A stretch of 64,000 nt of DNA from Pelistega ratti (lineage in GTDB: Bacteria; Pseudomonadota; Gammaproteobacteria; Burkholderiales; Burkholderiaceae_B). Position numbers and translations under genes: made by a program. The stretch lies in NCBI RefSeq assembly GCF_009833965.1, contig NZ_CP047165.1:2046001-2110000 (forward strand), in the 5' to 3' direction. A model generated the notes under the pieces. That model did not search any database and was not told where the DNA came from. It saw nothing but the letters and a program-made list of their open reading frames with translations. The first letter of the stretch is position 1. Each line of letters starts with the position of its first letter. This document shows positions 1-10,577 of the stretch, in pieces.

Positions 1-209
1 ATGCCTCGCGTATGAGCACTGGTTAATATTTCATTAATATCTTCTCTATCTTCCGGCTCATGCTGTAAGCTGAAGAGCCCTTTCACTTTTTGTGTTAGTC
101 GTTGAGAGAAAGATTTTTTAGCCGTTTTGATTTTGTCCGATTCGGCTACTGCGGACGGATAAGGTTCTGTTGACATCTCTGGACGTCGAGTTAATGGAAG
201 TTTAAGCAT
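1..209 (-). CDS. corC: CorC/HlyC-family protein, N-terminal fragment cut by the window edge
   Basis: The reverse strand encodes about 69 residues starting at 209 and running off the left edge. The fragment has a short basic lead, then an acidic stretch reading EPEDREDINEILTSAHTRG. In CorC/YbeX-type proteins (CBS-domain, HlyC/CorC family, linked to divalent-cation efflux and ribosome-related functions) the same kind of segment precedes the CBS pair. The CBS and CorC_HlyC domains lie outside the window. A second in-frame ATG at 176 is possible; neither start has a strong ribosome binding site. The family call rests on this short N-terminal motif only. Confidence 0.6.
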   Translation of the reverse strand, partial: MLKLPLTRRPEMSTEPYPSAVAESDKIKTAKKSFSQRLTQKVKGLFSLQHEPEDREDINEILTSAHTRG

Positions 210-457
210 AACCTAAAATGAAAGAATTTTGGTTAAAAAAGTAAATTTACATATAATTTATTTAAGGTTGTCGTCAAATAACCTCATTTTAAGTAAAAGG
301 TAATGGATATAAGGTGTATTTTTTGTAGTAAAAATACATTGAATAATGAAAATGACGTAAGTATAAAGAGGCTAAAGGTAATGATACTTATTGATGGTTG
401 AGGGGAAAGAAGATACTTTGCTGTGATAAACAATGATAGCTATTTGTAGGGTGATAG

Positions 458-658
458 CTATTTTAATTTAAGTGCTAGCTCAACGGCATTACGAACATTG
501 AGTTTTTTAAAAATTCTTGCCCGGTGCGCTTCAACGGTACGAATAGAACAGCCTAATAAAAGAGCAATAGCTTTATTTTGAGTGCCTTGTGATACTAACC
601 ACATAACTTCTTTTTCTCTGGGAGTGAGGACATCTAAAAAATGAGAGTGAGTTGGCAT
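458..658 (-). CDS. Stand-alone LuxR-type HTH protein, 66 aa
   Basis: Almost the whole protein is one LuxR/GerE DNA-binding domain. Residues about 12-25 read LTPREKEVMWLVSQG, followed by NKAIALLLGCSIRTVEAHR and a KKLNV recognition-helix end. No receiver or ligand-binding domain is present, so it is a minimal regulator in the style of GerE. A GAGG box lies about 7 nt before the ATG. The neighbour at 790-1287 is a related HTH protein, which suggests a local duplication. Target genes are unknown. An alternative is a fragment of a larger response regulator, but the upstream sequence shows no receiver domain in frame. Confidence 0.7.
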   Translation of the reverse strand: MPTHSHFLDVLTPREKEVMWLVSQGTQNKAIALLLGCSIRTVEAHRARIFKKLNVRNAVELALKLK

Positions 659-789
659 AATATACCTCTATTGATAAAAGTTATACGGTAGTAATAATTT
701 ATTTAGTGAGAGAAAACAATCATCTTATTCAATATAGTAAATAAATAGAGCAATACTTGTTGTGTTAATAATATAGTGAGAAGATGAGT

Positions 790-1287
790 TTATTTCTTGC
801 GAGGTGGTTTATTAGGGGGAACAGGCGTAGAGGGGGTTGTTGCATTGGCGATATATCGCTGTGCTTGCTGTTGAAGTTGTTCAGAGAGCGTTCCACTGGG
901 TTGATATGTATCGGTACTGCTTTCAGCGAGGGCAGCGATTGATGAGGTACTAGCATCATAAAACGGATGCCATATGGTATGGTCTGGTGTTTCTTTGTTG
1001 GTGTGATACAAAAGACGGTGTGTTTTTTCAACAAAAAGTCTTTCTTTGGCGGGGCTAGGAGGTGTGCGTAGGAGATGCTTAATAAATATGGATAGGGCTA
1101 ATGTGCTATGAAGATTTAGTTTTTTCAAGATATGCTTTCGGTGGTATTCAACCGTTCGAGAAGAGCATTCTAATATTAGGGCAATATTACGCGTGGGAAC
1201 ACCTAGCACGATTAACCACATGACTTGTTTTTCTTTTATAGTGAGTTGATGGCATAACTCAAATTGATCCCATATCTCGTCTTGCAT
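790..1287 (-). CDS. LuxR-type HTH protein with C-terminal tail, 165 aa
   Basis: Residues about 15-70 form a LuxR/GerE helix-turn-helix (LTIKEKQVMWLIVLG, then IALILECSSRTVEYHR and LKKLNLH) that matches the 66-aa neighbour position for position. The remaining 95 residues are Ser/Thr/Pro/Gln-rich, end in a basic cluster (PPNKPPRKK) and match no domain I know. A GGAGAG box sits just before the ATG. With the HTH at the N-terminus and no sensor domain, the usual LuxR layout is inverted. It is probably a DNA-binding regulator of unknown target; the tail could be a partner-binding or low-complexity region. Confidence 0.65.
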   Translation of the reverse strand: MQDEIWDQFELCHQLTIKEKQVMWLIVLGVPTRNIALILECSSRTVEYHRKHILKKLNLHSTLALSIFIKHLLRTPPSPAKERLFVEKTHRLLYHTNKETPDHTIWHPFYDASTSSIAALAESSTDTYQPSGTLSEQLQQQAQRYIANATTPSTPVPPNKPPRKK

Positions 1288-2016
1288 AATCTCTCCTGTT
1301 CGCTATCATTGCCTGAATTTATCAAAGGGGTAATCTGTTGTTTTATCGGTTATAGCAGACTGTTTGGGCTCAAACCAATCCGTGGAAAAAGGGGGGATTT
1401 TGTCGCGATTTTACGAAAGCGATTTTCCACACAAAAATGATAAAAAGTAATCCTATTTTTTGCTATAAAGATAAAAACACGCTATTAACAGCCCCTAATC
1501 TAACACAAAGAAAAGGCTTTCTCTATAGGCTTTTTGAGAAGTAGGCTAATAATATCCTAGTGGAGAGAGGTGGAAAAGAGGTTTGTGCCGTAGATTGTTA
1601 TGGACAAAAAAGGGAATGGGTAAGTCGATGAAAGTGGTTAATATAGGACATTTTGATATCGATTTAGACCAGTAGTGGTTTTTAGGTATAGAGGATTATA
1701 AGAATAAAACAAATAGTTACAAGTAGCGTGTAATCAATCACTTATTGCTTGCATTAGGCAAAAATAAATGGGGGCATGGAATAGGGTGCTGATTGTGAAG
1801 GGAAGTAAAAAGGCATTAACGGATTATCGTATAGCCCATCAAAAGAGAGTATCAGAAAAGCGTTCAAGGGGGGTGTAAAGAAAGCCGTGTAGCGAATAAA
1901 ATAATTTCGATGAATTTGTTGTATAAAAGCTACTTTATGAGTGAAATAATGAATAGATGATAAGTGAGTGGGAGCGATTGGTTAATAAAGGTACTTTTAA
2001 TCAGGATAATAAACTT

Positions 2017-2048
2017 TTTATTAGGGTAATCATTTATTAGGGTAATCA
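2017..2048. repeat. Exact 16-bp tandem duplication
   Basis: Two adjacent copies of tttattagggtaatca occur at 2017-2032 and 2033-2048. No gene overlaps them. Confidence 0.85.
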
Positions 2049-2288
2049 TTATCGTTATCTTATTATCTTATGCTGTGATATTAACAAAGAGGGGGGTATT
2101 ACTACCATTGAGATGCTTATTGTTGAAGTACGTCTATTTAGATATGGGGTTCATTTATTCGTTTGATGGAGAGATGAGGGTGCTCTTCTATTTTTATTTT
2201 TATGGCTAAGATAAAACGAATTATATAACAGAGAAAATGAGCCTATCGCTATCCCTATATCAGAGAAAAGGAGTTTATCACGGTCTCT

Positions 2289-2319
2289 ATATACTAGATA
2301 CAACATATACTAGATACAA
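2289..2319. repeat. 15-bp direct repeat with 16-nt period
   Basis: The sequence atatactagatacaa occurs at 2289-2303 and again at 2305-2319, separated by one base. It is not linked to any gene. Confidence 0.85.
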
Positions 2320-2764
2320 TAGGCTATTTCTTTATTAAGATTTTCTTTCATTAAGAAAAAGGGTATATGTATCTCTATATACCCTAATACCCATAAGATA
2401 GCGTGATGCCTAAACAATATATAATCGCTATTTCTCACCGCGTATGTATATTATGTATATGATGAGGGTCTATAACGCCAATAAAAGGATAAGCTATTAA
2501 AAATACAGTGTGCCTAAAAACAACAATGATAAAAAAGAAGTTCAGTTAAAAAACAATAATGATAGAAAGGGGGGCTATAAAAAATAAGTTGTAAAAAAAT
2601 TATTGATAGCTAAAAAGCAACAGGTTAAAAGAAAGTATGTGTCTTTTTAACGACATTTTATGGAATACTAAAAAGAGATGATAAATCAAGGTATTACAGC
2701 ATTACTTTGAGGTGTTAAACGGAAGGAAAATCTACCTGATAGCAAGGTTTTCGATCGAAACCAC

Positions 2765-2793
2765 TTGCTAAAGCGGGTAGAAGTTGGCATAAT
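2765..2793 (+). promoter_or_regulatory. rRNA operon promoter P1 (putative)
   Basis: The -35 box is TTGCTA (2765-2770) and the -10 box is CATAAT (2788-2793), with a 17-bp spacer. The flanking sequence is nearly copied at P2, 150 bp downstream: CACTTG before the -35, then CATAATTACATT and a TTCG-rich discriminator. A near-palindrome (2746-2762) abuts the -35 on the upstream side. The call rests on consensus boxes and on the duplication. Confidence 0.55.
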
Positions 2794-2913
2794 TACATTT
2801 CTTCGCTGCACAACAGTGTTTGTGCCAAGCGGTCAAGTGAAAAAAGAATCGTCGTAATGTGTTGTTTCTTTTTTCGTTTTTTAAAAAAGATTTTAAATTT
2901 TTTAAAAAAACAC

Positions 2914-2943
2914 TTGACAGAATGTAGTCAGTTAGTTCATAAT
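2914..2943 (+). promoter_or_regulatory. rRNA operon promoter P2
   Basis: A perfect TTGACA -35 box (2914-2919) is followed 18 bp later by CATAAT (2938-2943), one mismatch from consensus. A/T tracts at about 2875-2910 resemble an UP element. Transcription would start near 2950, upstream of boxA and the 16S processing stem. Confidence 0.7.
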
Positions 2944-2987
2944 TACATTCTTTCGTTGCTCAACGCAACGTCGCCTCAAAGCGAATC

Positions 2988-3000
2988 TGTTCTTTAACAA
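2988..3000 (+). promoter_or_regulatory. rrn boxA antitermination site (leader)
   Basis: TGTTCTTTAACAA matches the boxA core that nucleates the NusB/S10 antitermination complex on rRNA transcripts. An identical copy lies in the spacer before 23S at 5037-5049. Confidence 0.75.
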
Positions 3001-3007
3001 CTAACAG

Positions 3008-3028
3008 CCGATAAGTGTGGGTGCTTGG
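3008..3028 (+). other. 16S processing stem, 5' arm
   Basis: The 21 nt at 3008-3028 pair with 4741-4762 beyond the 16S 3' end. Pairing is nearly continuous with two G-U pairs and one bulge. Together they form the long stem that RNase III cleaves to release pre-16S. Confidence 0.7.
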
Positions 3029-3183
3029 AATGCAAAGCTCATTACCCTATCACGGGGTAAGCTTACAAGTTATTTTAAGTGCTTACACTACATATATGAA
3101 GAAGTAAGGTTTTATACATAAAACGTTATTTCTTTTGAGTGAAGCAGCGATGATAGATTTTTCTATCACAAGAAAACAGGAAT

Positions 3184-4721
<1,538 letters not shown>

Positions 4722-4740
4722 AAGAGCAAGAGCTTTAAAG

Positions 4741-4762
4741 CCAAAGCATCCACATTTATCGG
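4741..4762 (+). other. 16S processing stem, 3' arm
   Basis: This is the partner of 3008-3028. It lies between the end of 16S and tRNA-Ile and shows where RNase III would cut the precursor. Confidence 0.7.
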
Positions 4763-4790
4763 TTGTTCATGAAAAACGTAGCTAGAATTT

Positions 4791-4867
4791 GGGTCAGTAG
4801 CTCAGTCGGTTAGAGCACCGTCTTGATAAGGCGGGGGTCGCTGGTTCGATTCCAGCTTGACCCACCA
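4791..4867 (+). tRNA. ileT: tRNA-Ile (GAU)
   Basis: A 77-nt cloverleaf with an encoded CCA end. The acceptor stem GGGTCAG pairs with the 3' strand ending in TTGACCC. The anticodon GAT is at 4825-4827 and the T-arm reads GGTTCGATTCC. It sits in the 16S-23S spacer as the first of the usual Ile-Ala pair and is processed from the rRNA precursor. Confidence 0.97.
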
Positions 4868-4872
4868 ATCAC

Positions 4873-4948
4873 GGGGGATTAGCTTAGTTGGTAGAGCGCC
4901 TGCTTTGCAAGCAGGAGGTCATCGGTTCGATCCCGTTATCCTCCACCA
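4873..4948 (+). tRNA. alaT: tRNA-Ala (UGC)
   Basis: A 76-nt cloverleaf with an encoded CCA. The acceptor stem GGGGGAT/ATCCTCC has one G-U pair, the anticodon loop reads CTTTGCAAG with anticodon TGC, and the T-arm has GGTTCGATCCC. It lies 5 nt after tRNA-Ile. Confidence 0.97.
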
Positions 4949-5359
4949 CTCTATTCGGTGACTAGGTAGCGTTTTTTAAAAAACAACGAACAAGTTTTTA
5001 TTGTCTATTGCAGCAGGATATGCTACAATAGTCGGCTGTTCTTTAACAATTTGGAAGAAGCACAACAAGTAAATAAAGTGAACTTAAATTTCACCAGGAA
5101 TTTAAGCCAACTTATTGATGGGTTGTGATTGCATTATTATTTTTGAAGTTCTCAACGCATATAGGATAACCCCTATATGAATAAACATTGATGAACGGCA
5201 TAAACACGCAAACTCAAGCAAATGGGTGTTAACGGGTACGAACCAGTACCAAAAAGGCGTTAATATCCAAGGTAAATGGAAAGATGAGTGTATTTTACTT
5301 AATTTTTATTTATCTAAAACCGTAAAGTTAACTTATGCTATAGCAAAGTAGGCATTAAG
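4949..5359 (+). other. 16S-23S spacer, distal part, with second boxA
   Basis: About 410 nt without a gene between tRNA-Ala and the 23S processing stem. A second boxA-like site, TGTTCTTTAACAA, is at 5037-5049, as expected for restarting antitermination before 23S. A small hairpin with CTATTG/CAATAG arms lies just before it, near 5005-5031. The rest shows no coding signal. Confidence 0.7.
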
Positions 5360-5381
5360 CCGATAAAGTTATAGGATCAAG
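5360..5381 (+). other. 23S processing stem, 5' arm
   Basis: The 22 nt at 5360-5381 are the exact reverse complement of 8402-8423. The perfect 22-bp stem brackets the 23S gene and is the expected RNase III substrate for pre-23S release. Confidence 0.85.
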
Positions 5382-5910
5382 TGACTAAGTGCACATGGTG
5401 GATGCCTTGGCGATCACAGGCGATGAAGGACGTTATAGCTTGCGATAAGCTGCGGGGAGCTAGCAAATAAGCTTTGATCCGCAGATTTCCGAATGGGGAA
5501 ACCCACTGCTTTTGCAGTATCATTATCTGAATACATAGGGTAATGAAGCGAACCGAGTGAACTGAAACATCTAAGTAACTCGAGGAAAAGAAATCAACCG
5601 AGATTCCGACAGTAGCGGCGAGCGAAATCGGAAGAGCCTAGACGAGATAGCGTAAAAAGCAGTCGAAGGTGTTGGAAACCACCGCCGTAGCAGGTGATAG
5701 CCCTGTAGACGAAACTTTTTACGTGGTACTAAGCGTCAGACAAGTAGAGCGGGACACGTGTAATCCTGTTTGAAGATGGGGGGACCATCCTCCAAGGCTA
5801 AATACTCGTGATCGACCGATAGTGAACCAGTACCGTGAGGGAAAGGCGAAAAGAACCCCGGGAGGGGAGTGAAATAGAACCTGAAACCGTGTGCATACAA
5901 ACAGTCGGAG

Positions 5911-6087
5911 CTCCAGATTAAAGCACCTTGGGTCTTTAGGAAAAATGGACGAAGGCCATTTTTTCAAAAGATATAAAAGGAGTGAATAGCTTCTTAATCC
6001 TTTAGGAAAAATGGACGAAGGTCATTTTTTTAAAAGAGATAAAGGGAGTGACAATTGGCATTCAAGTCAGGATGCTTTAATCTGGAG
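5911..6087 (+). other. Intervening sequence in 23S helix 25
   Basis: The arms at 5911-5925 and 6073-6087 are perfect 15-bp reverse complements that replace the normal short helix-25 hairpin. The 147 nt between them carry two 51-nt direct repeats. The segment lies between the conserved ACCGTGTGCATACAAACAG and GTACCTTTTGTATAATGGG. In other bacteria such insertions are cut out by RNase III, leaving a fragmented 23S; excision here is inferred. It contains no reading frame for an IVS-encoded S23-type protein. Confidence 0.85.
5935..6051 (+). repeat. Two 51-nt direct repeats inside the 23S intervening sequence
   Basis: Units at 5935-5985 and 6001-6051 both start tttaggaaaaatggacgaag and end gggagtga or ggagtga, with only a few substitutions. 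The period is 66 nt, with 15 nt between the units. Confidence 0.9.
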
Positions 6088-6509
6088 TGACGGCGTACCT
6101 TTTGTATAATGGGTCAGCGACTTACATTCAGTGGCAAGCTTAACCGAATAGGGAAGGCGTAGCGAAAGCGAGTCCGAATAGGGCGATTTTAGTCGCTGGG
6201 TGTAGACCCGAAACCAGATGATCTATCCATGGTCAGGTTGAAGGTATCGTAACAGATACTGGAGGACCGAACCCACTAATGTTGAAAAATTAGGGGATGA
6301 ACTGTGGATAGGGGTGAAAGGCTAAACAAATCTGGAAATAGCTGGTTCTCTCCGAAAACTATTTAGGTAGTGCCTCATATATTACTGTCGGGGGTAGAGC
6401 ACTGTTATGGCTAGGGGGTCATGGCGACTTACCAAACCATGGCAAACTCCGAATACCGACAAGTACAGTATGGGAGACAGAGCACTGGGTGCTAACGTCC
6501 AGACTCAAG

Positions 6510-6546
<37 letters not shown>

Positions 6547-6586
6547 ATTGGCTAAGTGGGAAACGAAGTGGGAAGGCATAGACAGT

Positions 6587-6640
<54 letters not shown>

Positions 6641-7403
6641 ATCGAGTCGTCCTGTGCGGAAGATGTAACGGGGCTAAGCCAGTTACCGAAGCTGCGGGTG
6701 CATAGGCAACTATGCGCGGTAGGAGAGCGTTCTGTAAGCCTGAGAAGGTGGCTTGAAAAGGCTGCTGGAGGTATCAGAAGTGCGAATGCTGACATGAGTA
6801 GCGATAAAGGGAGTGAAAAGCTCCCTCGCCGTAAGTCCAAGGTTTCCTGCGCAACGTTCATCGGCGCAGGGTGAGTCGGCCCCTAAGGTGAGGCAGAGAT
6901 GCGTAGCTGATGGGAAGCTGGTTAATATTCCAGCACCGACATTAAATGCGATGGGGGGACGGATTGCGAAATGTTATCGAGTGATTGGTAGTACTCGTTG
7001 TTGATTTTAAGGTGGCTGTTAGGCAAATCCGGCAGCGAAATCCAAGAGATTGACCCGAAGGGGATTTATTCCCCGAAGTAACAGGCAGTGGTCCCAGGAA
7101 AAGCCTCTAAGCTCTAGTTTAATGTTGACCGTACCGCAAACCGACACAGGTGGACGGGATGAATATTCCAAGGCGCTTGAGAGAACTCAGGAGAAGGAAC
7201 TCGGCAAATTGATACCGTAACTTCGGGAGAAGGTATGCCTTTGTAGCGTGTAAAAGCGCCAAGAGGCCGCAGAGAATCGGTGGCTGCGACTGTTTATTAA
7301 AAACACAGCACTCTGCAAACACGAAAGTGGACGTATAGGGTGTGACGCCTGCCCGGTGCTGGAAGGTTAAGTGATGGGGTGCAAGCTCTTGATCGAAGCC
7401 CCA

Positions 7404-7485
<82 letters not shown>

Positions 7486-7558
7486 CGATGGCCACACTGT
7501 CTCCTCCTGAGACTCAGCGAAGTTGAAGTGTTTGTGATGATGCAATCTCCCCGCGGCT

Positions 7559-7590
<32 letters not shown>

Positions 7591-7742
7591 CTTTACATTG
7601 GATTGTGAACCGGCCTGTGTAGGATAGGTGGGAGGCGCAGAAGACAGAACGCTAGTTTTGTTGGAGCCGTCCTTGAAATACCACCCTGGTTTGTTTGCGG
7701 TTCTAACCTAGGCCCGTGATCCGGGTTGGGGACAGTGTATGG

Positions 7743-7776
<34 letters not shown>

Positions 7777-7911
7777 TGTAACGGAGGAGTTCGAAGGTAC
7801 GCTAGGTACGGTCGGAAATCGTGCTGATAGTGCATTGGCATAAGCGTGCTTGACTGTGAGACTGACAAGTCGAACAGGTGCGAAAGCAGGACAAAGTGAT
7901 CCGGTGGTTCT

Positions 7912-7967
<56 letters not shown>

Positions 7968-8041
7968 ACCGCCCAAGAGTTCATATCGACGGCGGTGTTT
8001 GGCACCTCGATGTCGGCTCATCTCATCCTGGGGCTGTAGCC

Positions 8042-8074
<33 letters not shown>

Positions 8075-8401
8075 AGGTACGTGAGCTGGGTTTAAAACGT
8101 CGTGAGACAGTTTGGTCCCTATCTGCCGTGGGCGTTGGATACTTGACGGAGGCTGCTCCTAGTACGAGAGGACCGGAGTGGACGTACCGCTGGTGTATCG
8201 GTTGTCATGCCAATGGCATTGCCGAGTAGCTAAGTACGGAAGAGATAACCGCTGAAGGCATCTAAGCGGGAAACTCGTCTGAAGATAAGGTATCCCGGGA
8301 ACTAGATTCCCCTAAAGGGTCGTTCGAGACCAGGACGTTGATAGGCTGGGTGTGTAAGTGCAGTAATGTATGCAGCTAACCAGTACTAATTGCCCGTGAG
8401 G

Positions 8402-8423
8402 CTTGATCCTATAACTTTATCGG
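8402..8423 (+). other. 23S processing stem, 3' arm
   Basis: Perfect complement of 5360-5381, overlapping the last bases of the mature 23S. Confidence 0.85.
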
Positions 8424-8541
8424 TTAACGAGAAAAGTGTGGGTATGCCCCATTAACAGAAAACTTCAAAATAACCATAACCCTCAATTCCTACAAGCTGT
8501 GTTTCTTCCAAAGGGCTAAAGCAACAAGCCTAATCCGTTTA

Positions 8542-8657
8542 CGCTTGACGACCATAGCAAGGTGGACCCACTCCTTCCCATCCCGAACAGGACAGTGAAA
8601 CGCCTTTGCGCCGATGATAGTGGGTGGACACCTGTGAAAGTAGGTCATCGTCAGGCT
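8542..8657 (+). rRNA. rrf: 5S ribosomal RNA
   Basis: A 116-nt sequence whose ends pair (GCTTGACG with CGTCAGGC). It contains the 5S core CCATCCCGAACAGGACAGTGAAACGC, given here only as landmarks between 8578 and 8602, and CGCCGATGATAGTG. It lies about 130 nt after 23S and just before the operon terminator. Confidence 0.95.
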
Positions 8658-8667
8658 CTTATTCCCT

Positions 8668-8706
8668 AAACCTCTCAATCCTAGACCGATTGAGAGGTTT
8701 TTTATT
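8668..8706 (+). terminator. Intrinsic terminator of the rRNA operon
   Basis: AACCTCTCAATC pairs with GATTGAGAGGTT (12 bp) around an 8-nt loop, followed by a run of T. It lies 11 nt after 5S. Confidence 0.9.
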
Positions 8707-9242
8707 GCCCATCTTTTCCTCCCTTCCCCTTATCGTATCGCCACGTTATATCTATCTCGTTAATGGGTGAATCGTAACGCTACCGCCATCGATAAATCGA
8801 TATACTTTGCGTTATCTGCTGAATGACGCTGACTACATTATGCTGACTTAACGCATTAAACTCGCAATTTTTTCCCCTTTTGGATTCAATACTGAAGACT
8901 AACATCGACAAAGTTTATAAAAAAGACTATTGGATTCTCTTCTCATTTAGAAAATAAAATACTTCCATGACATATCTATTTTTATATTAAAATATTTAAA
9001 TTAAAACTATTAATTTAAAATTTTTAATAGATATTATTCATTGTGTAAACCATTGAAATAATCATATCTTTTTGTATGATTATTTGCTAATACTCTATGC
9101 TATCTTATGAGAACTACATATATGATTAAAAATTATATGTATAAAAGATAGTACCGTCATCTATCACTAGATAGTAGTAATAAATACGGTTTTAGCCTAT
9201 CTAATAGTGAAAATAATGAATTATTTAAGGATGATAAATCGA
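8707..9242. other. AT-rich intergenic region between rrn and gst
   Basis: About 535 bp without a gene. An 11-bp perfect inverted repeat at 9056-9066/9075-9085 (aaataatcata, 8-nt loop) stands about 160 bp before the gst start. It could be an operator or an RNA hairpin. Nothing else is recognisable. Confidence 0.4.
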
Positions 9243-9860
9243 ATGATTACACTTTATCATTTAACCCAATCGCGTTCACAACGTATTGTATGGCTTTTAG
9301 AAGAGTTAGATTTGGAATATGATTTACAGGCGTTTGACCGTAATCCAGAAACAGGTCTTGCTCCTGATATTTTTAAAACTTTCCATCCTTTAGGTAAAGC
9401 ACCAGTGTTAGTTGATGGAGAAGTTACATTAGCAGAAAGTGGTGCTATTGTAGAATATTTAATTGATAAATATGGACAAAATAGGCTAAAACCTAATTTT
9501 GCAACAAAAGCATATTATCAATATATTCAATGGTTGCATTATGCTGAAGGTTCGTTAATGATGGCATTAATGGTGTTTCGATTGGCAAAAGAAGAGGTTA
9601 AAGAGCGCTATGCCTTGGATAATGCTATGACACATTTATCTTACTTAGATCAGCATTTGATGCATCATCATTGGTTACTTGGAAAAGACTTAACTGGAGC
9701 TGATTTTATGGTGAGTTTCCCCGCTCAGTTTGTGACGGCTATGATGGGTGATAAGTTTCCAAATATAGCCCGTTATGCAGAACAAATTGCTTCATACCCT
9801 AGCTATCTTAAAGCAATTGAAAAAGTAGGGCAATTAGATTTTTCTCAACTAAAAGGATAA
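9243..9860 (+). CDS. gst: Glutathione S-transferase family protein
   Basis: A 205-residue cytosolic GST-type protein. The thioredoxin-fold N-terminal domain (about 1-80) begins MITLYHLTQSRSQRIVWLLEEL, shown here as a landmark only to residue 20, and contains the cis-proline segment KAPVLVD and the ESGAIVEYL glutathione-binding motif. The helical C-terminal domain has the GADFMVSFP segment. The ATG at 9243 is preferred over 9207 because family members start at this strand; AAGGAT lies about 11 nt before it. ohr follows after 5 nt, so the pair probably forms a peroxide/electrophile detoxification operon. The substrate is not predictable. Confidence 0.88.
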   Translation: MITLYHLTQSRSQRIVWLLEELDLEYDLQAFDRNPETGLAPDIFKTFHPLGKAPVLVDGEVTLAESGAIVEYLIDKYGQNRLKPNFATKAYYQYIQWLHYAEGSLMMALMVFRLAKEEVKERYALDNAMTHLSYLDQHLMHHHWLLGKDLTGADFMVSFPAQFVTAMMGDKFPNIARYAEQIASYPSYLKAIEKVGQLDFSQLKG

Positions 9861-9865
9861 TAGAT

Positions 9866-10279
9866 ATGAAAATTTTTTATCATACAAGTGCTACCTCTAT
9901 TGGAGGACGTTCTGGTCATACACAATTAGATGATGGAACATTAGGATTTGATTTAGTATCTTTTCAAGAAAAAGATAAAAAAGGAGTAAATCCTGAACAA
10001 TTATTTGCAATGGGTTATGCAGCGTGTTTTGATAGTGCTTTATCACTTGTTGCTACACAAATGAAATTACCTGTCCAATCCTCTAAAACTTCAGTAGGTG
10101 TTGGTCTTGGTCAAAAACCAGATGGTGCATTTAGTCTTGATTTGGATATTACTATTGAAGTGAGTGGTTTAAGCCAAGAACAGGCACAGGCATTGATTGA
10201 GCGAGCTCATCAAGTATGCCCTTATTCTAATGCAGTAAGAGGTAATGTAGATGTACGCCTACATGTAAAAGTGGTATAA
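9866..10279 (+). CDS. ohr: Organic hydroperoxide resistance protein, OsmC/Ohr family
   Basis: A 137-residue protein with the Ohr layout. The first redox cysteine lies in GYAACFDSAL (about residue 54) and the second in HQVCPYSNA (about residue 118). The N-terminal GGRSGH segment and the GVNPEQLFAMGYAAC block are also typical. Ohr is a thiol peroxidase that reduces organic hydroperoxides using lipoylated partners. An AAGGAT box precedes the ATG, and the stop of the GST gene is 5 nt upstream. No MarR-type ohrR is next to it. A terminator hairpin follows. Confidence 0.93.
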   Translation: MKIFYHTSATSIGGRSGHTQLDDGTLGFDLVSFQEKDKKGVNPEQLFAMGYAACFDSALSLVATQMKLPVQSSKTSVGVGLGQKPDGAFSLDLDITIEVSGLSQEQAQALIERAHQVCPYSNAVRGNVDVRLHVKVV

Positions 10280-10302
10280 AGCAACCATTGTATTAAAAGA
10301 GG

Positions 10303-10336
10303 TATAAGTCATCGATTAGATGACTTATATTTTTTG
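10303..10336 (+). terminator. Terminator after ohr
   Basis: Tataagtcatc at 10303-10313 pairs perfectly with 10319-10329 around a 5-nt loop, followed by TTTTTT. Confidence 0.85.
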
Positions 10337-10577
10337 TAGAGTACTGATAAATTTATTGTAATGATAGTAGGCTATGCCTTTATGAAATAAAGTAAATATT
10401 AAAAATAATTTTCTACTTACCTTATTGAATACAAGTATTTTTATAAAAATAGGCACTTAGAATAATGAACTATAGAGTTATTGCTTATTTACCGATAATA
10501 TTTATTTCCCTTTTCTATTATTTGTACAGAAAATCTACATATTATTGCTATAAAAAGGGGGGTATAAGATTAAATAA

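Larger units (their letters stand above)
1288..2764. other. Gene-free AT-rich region upstream of the rRNA operon
   Basis: About 1.5 kb with stop codons in all frames and no recognisable protein. It holds a 16-bp exact tandem duplication at 2017-2048, a 15-bp direct repeat at 2289-2303 and 2305-2319, and an 8-bp inverted repeat at 2361-2368/2377-2384. A near-palindrome at 2746-2762 (centre TCGATCGA) lies immediately before the first rRNA promoter. The region may be a decayed gene, or an upstream activating region for the rrn operon; nothing seen decides between them. Confidence 0.5.

Noticed and set aside
2289..2319. A CRISPR array in the gene-free region
   Set aside because: Only two 15-bp copies one base apart, no spacer units and no cas genes.
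5911..6087. The idea that the 23S insertion encodes an S23-type four-helix protein or is a group I intron or homing site
   Set aside because: It is only 147 nt between the stem arms, has no open frame of suitable length, and lacks intron core elements. The repeats inside a perfect stem fit an intervening sequence.
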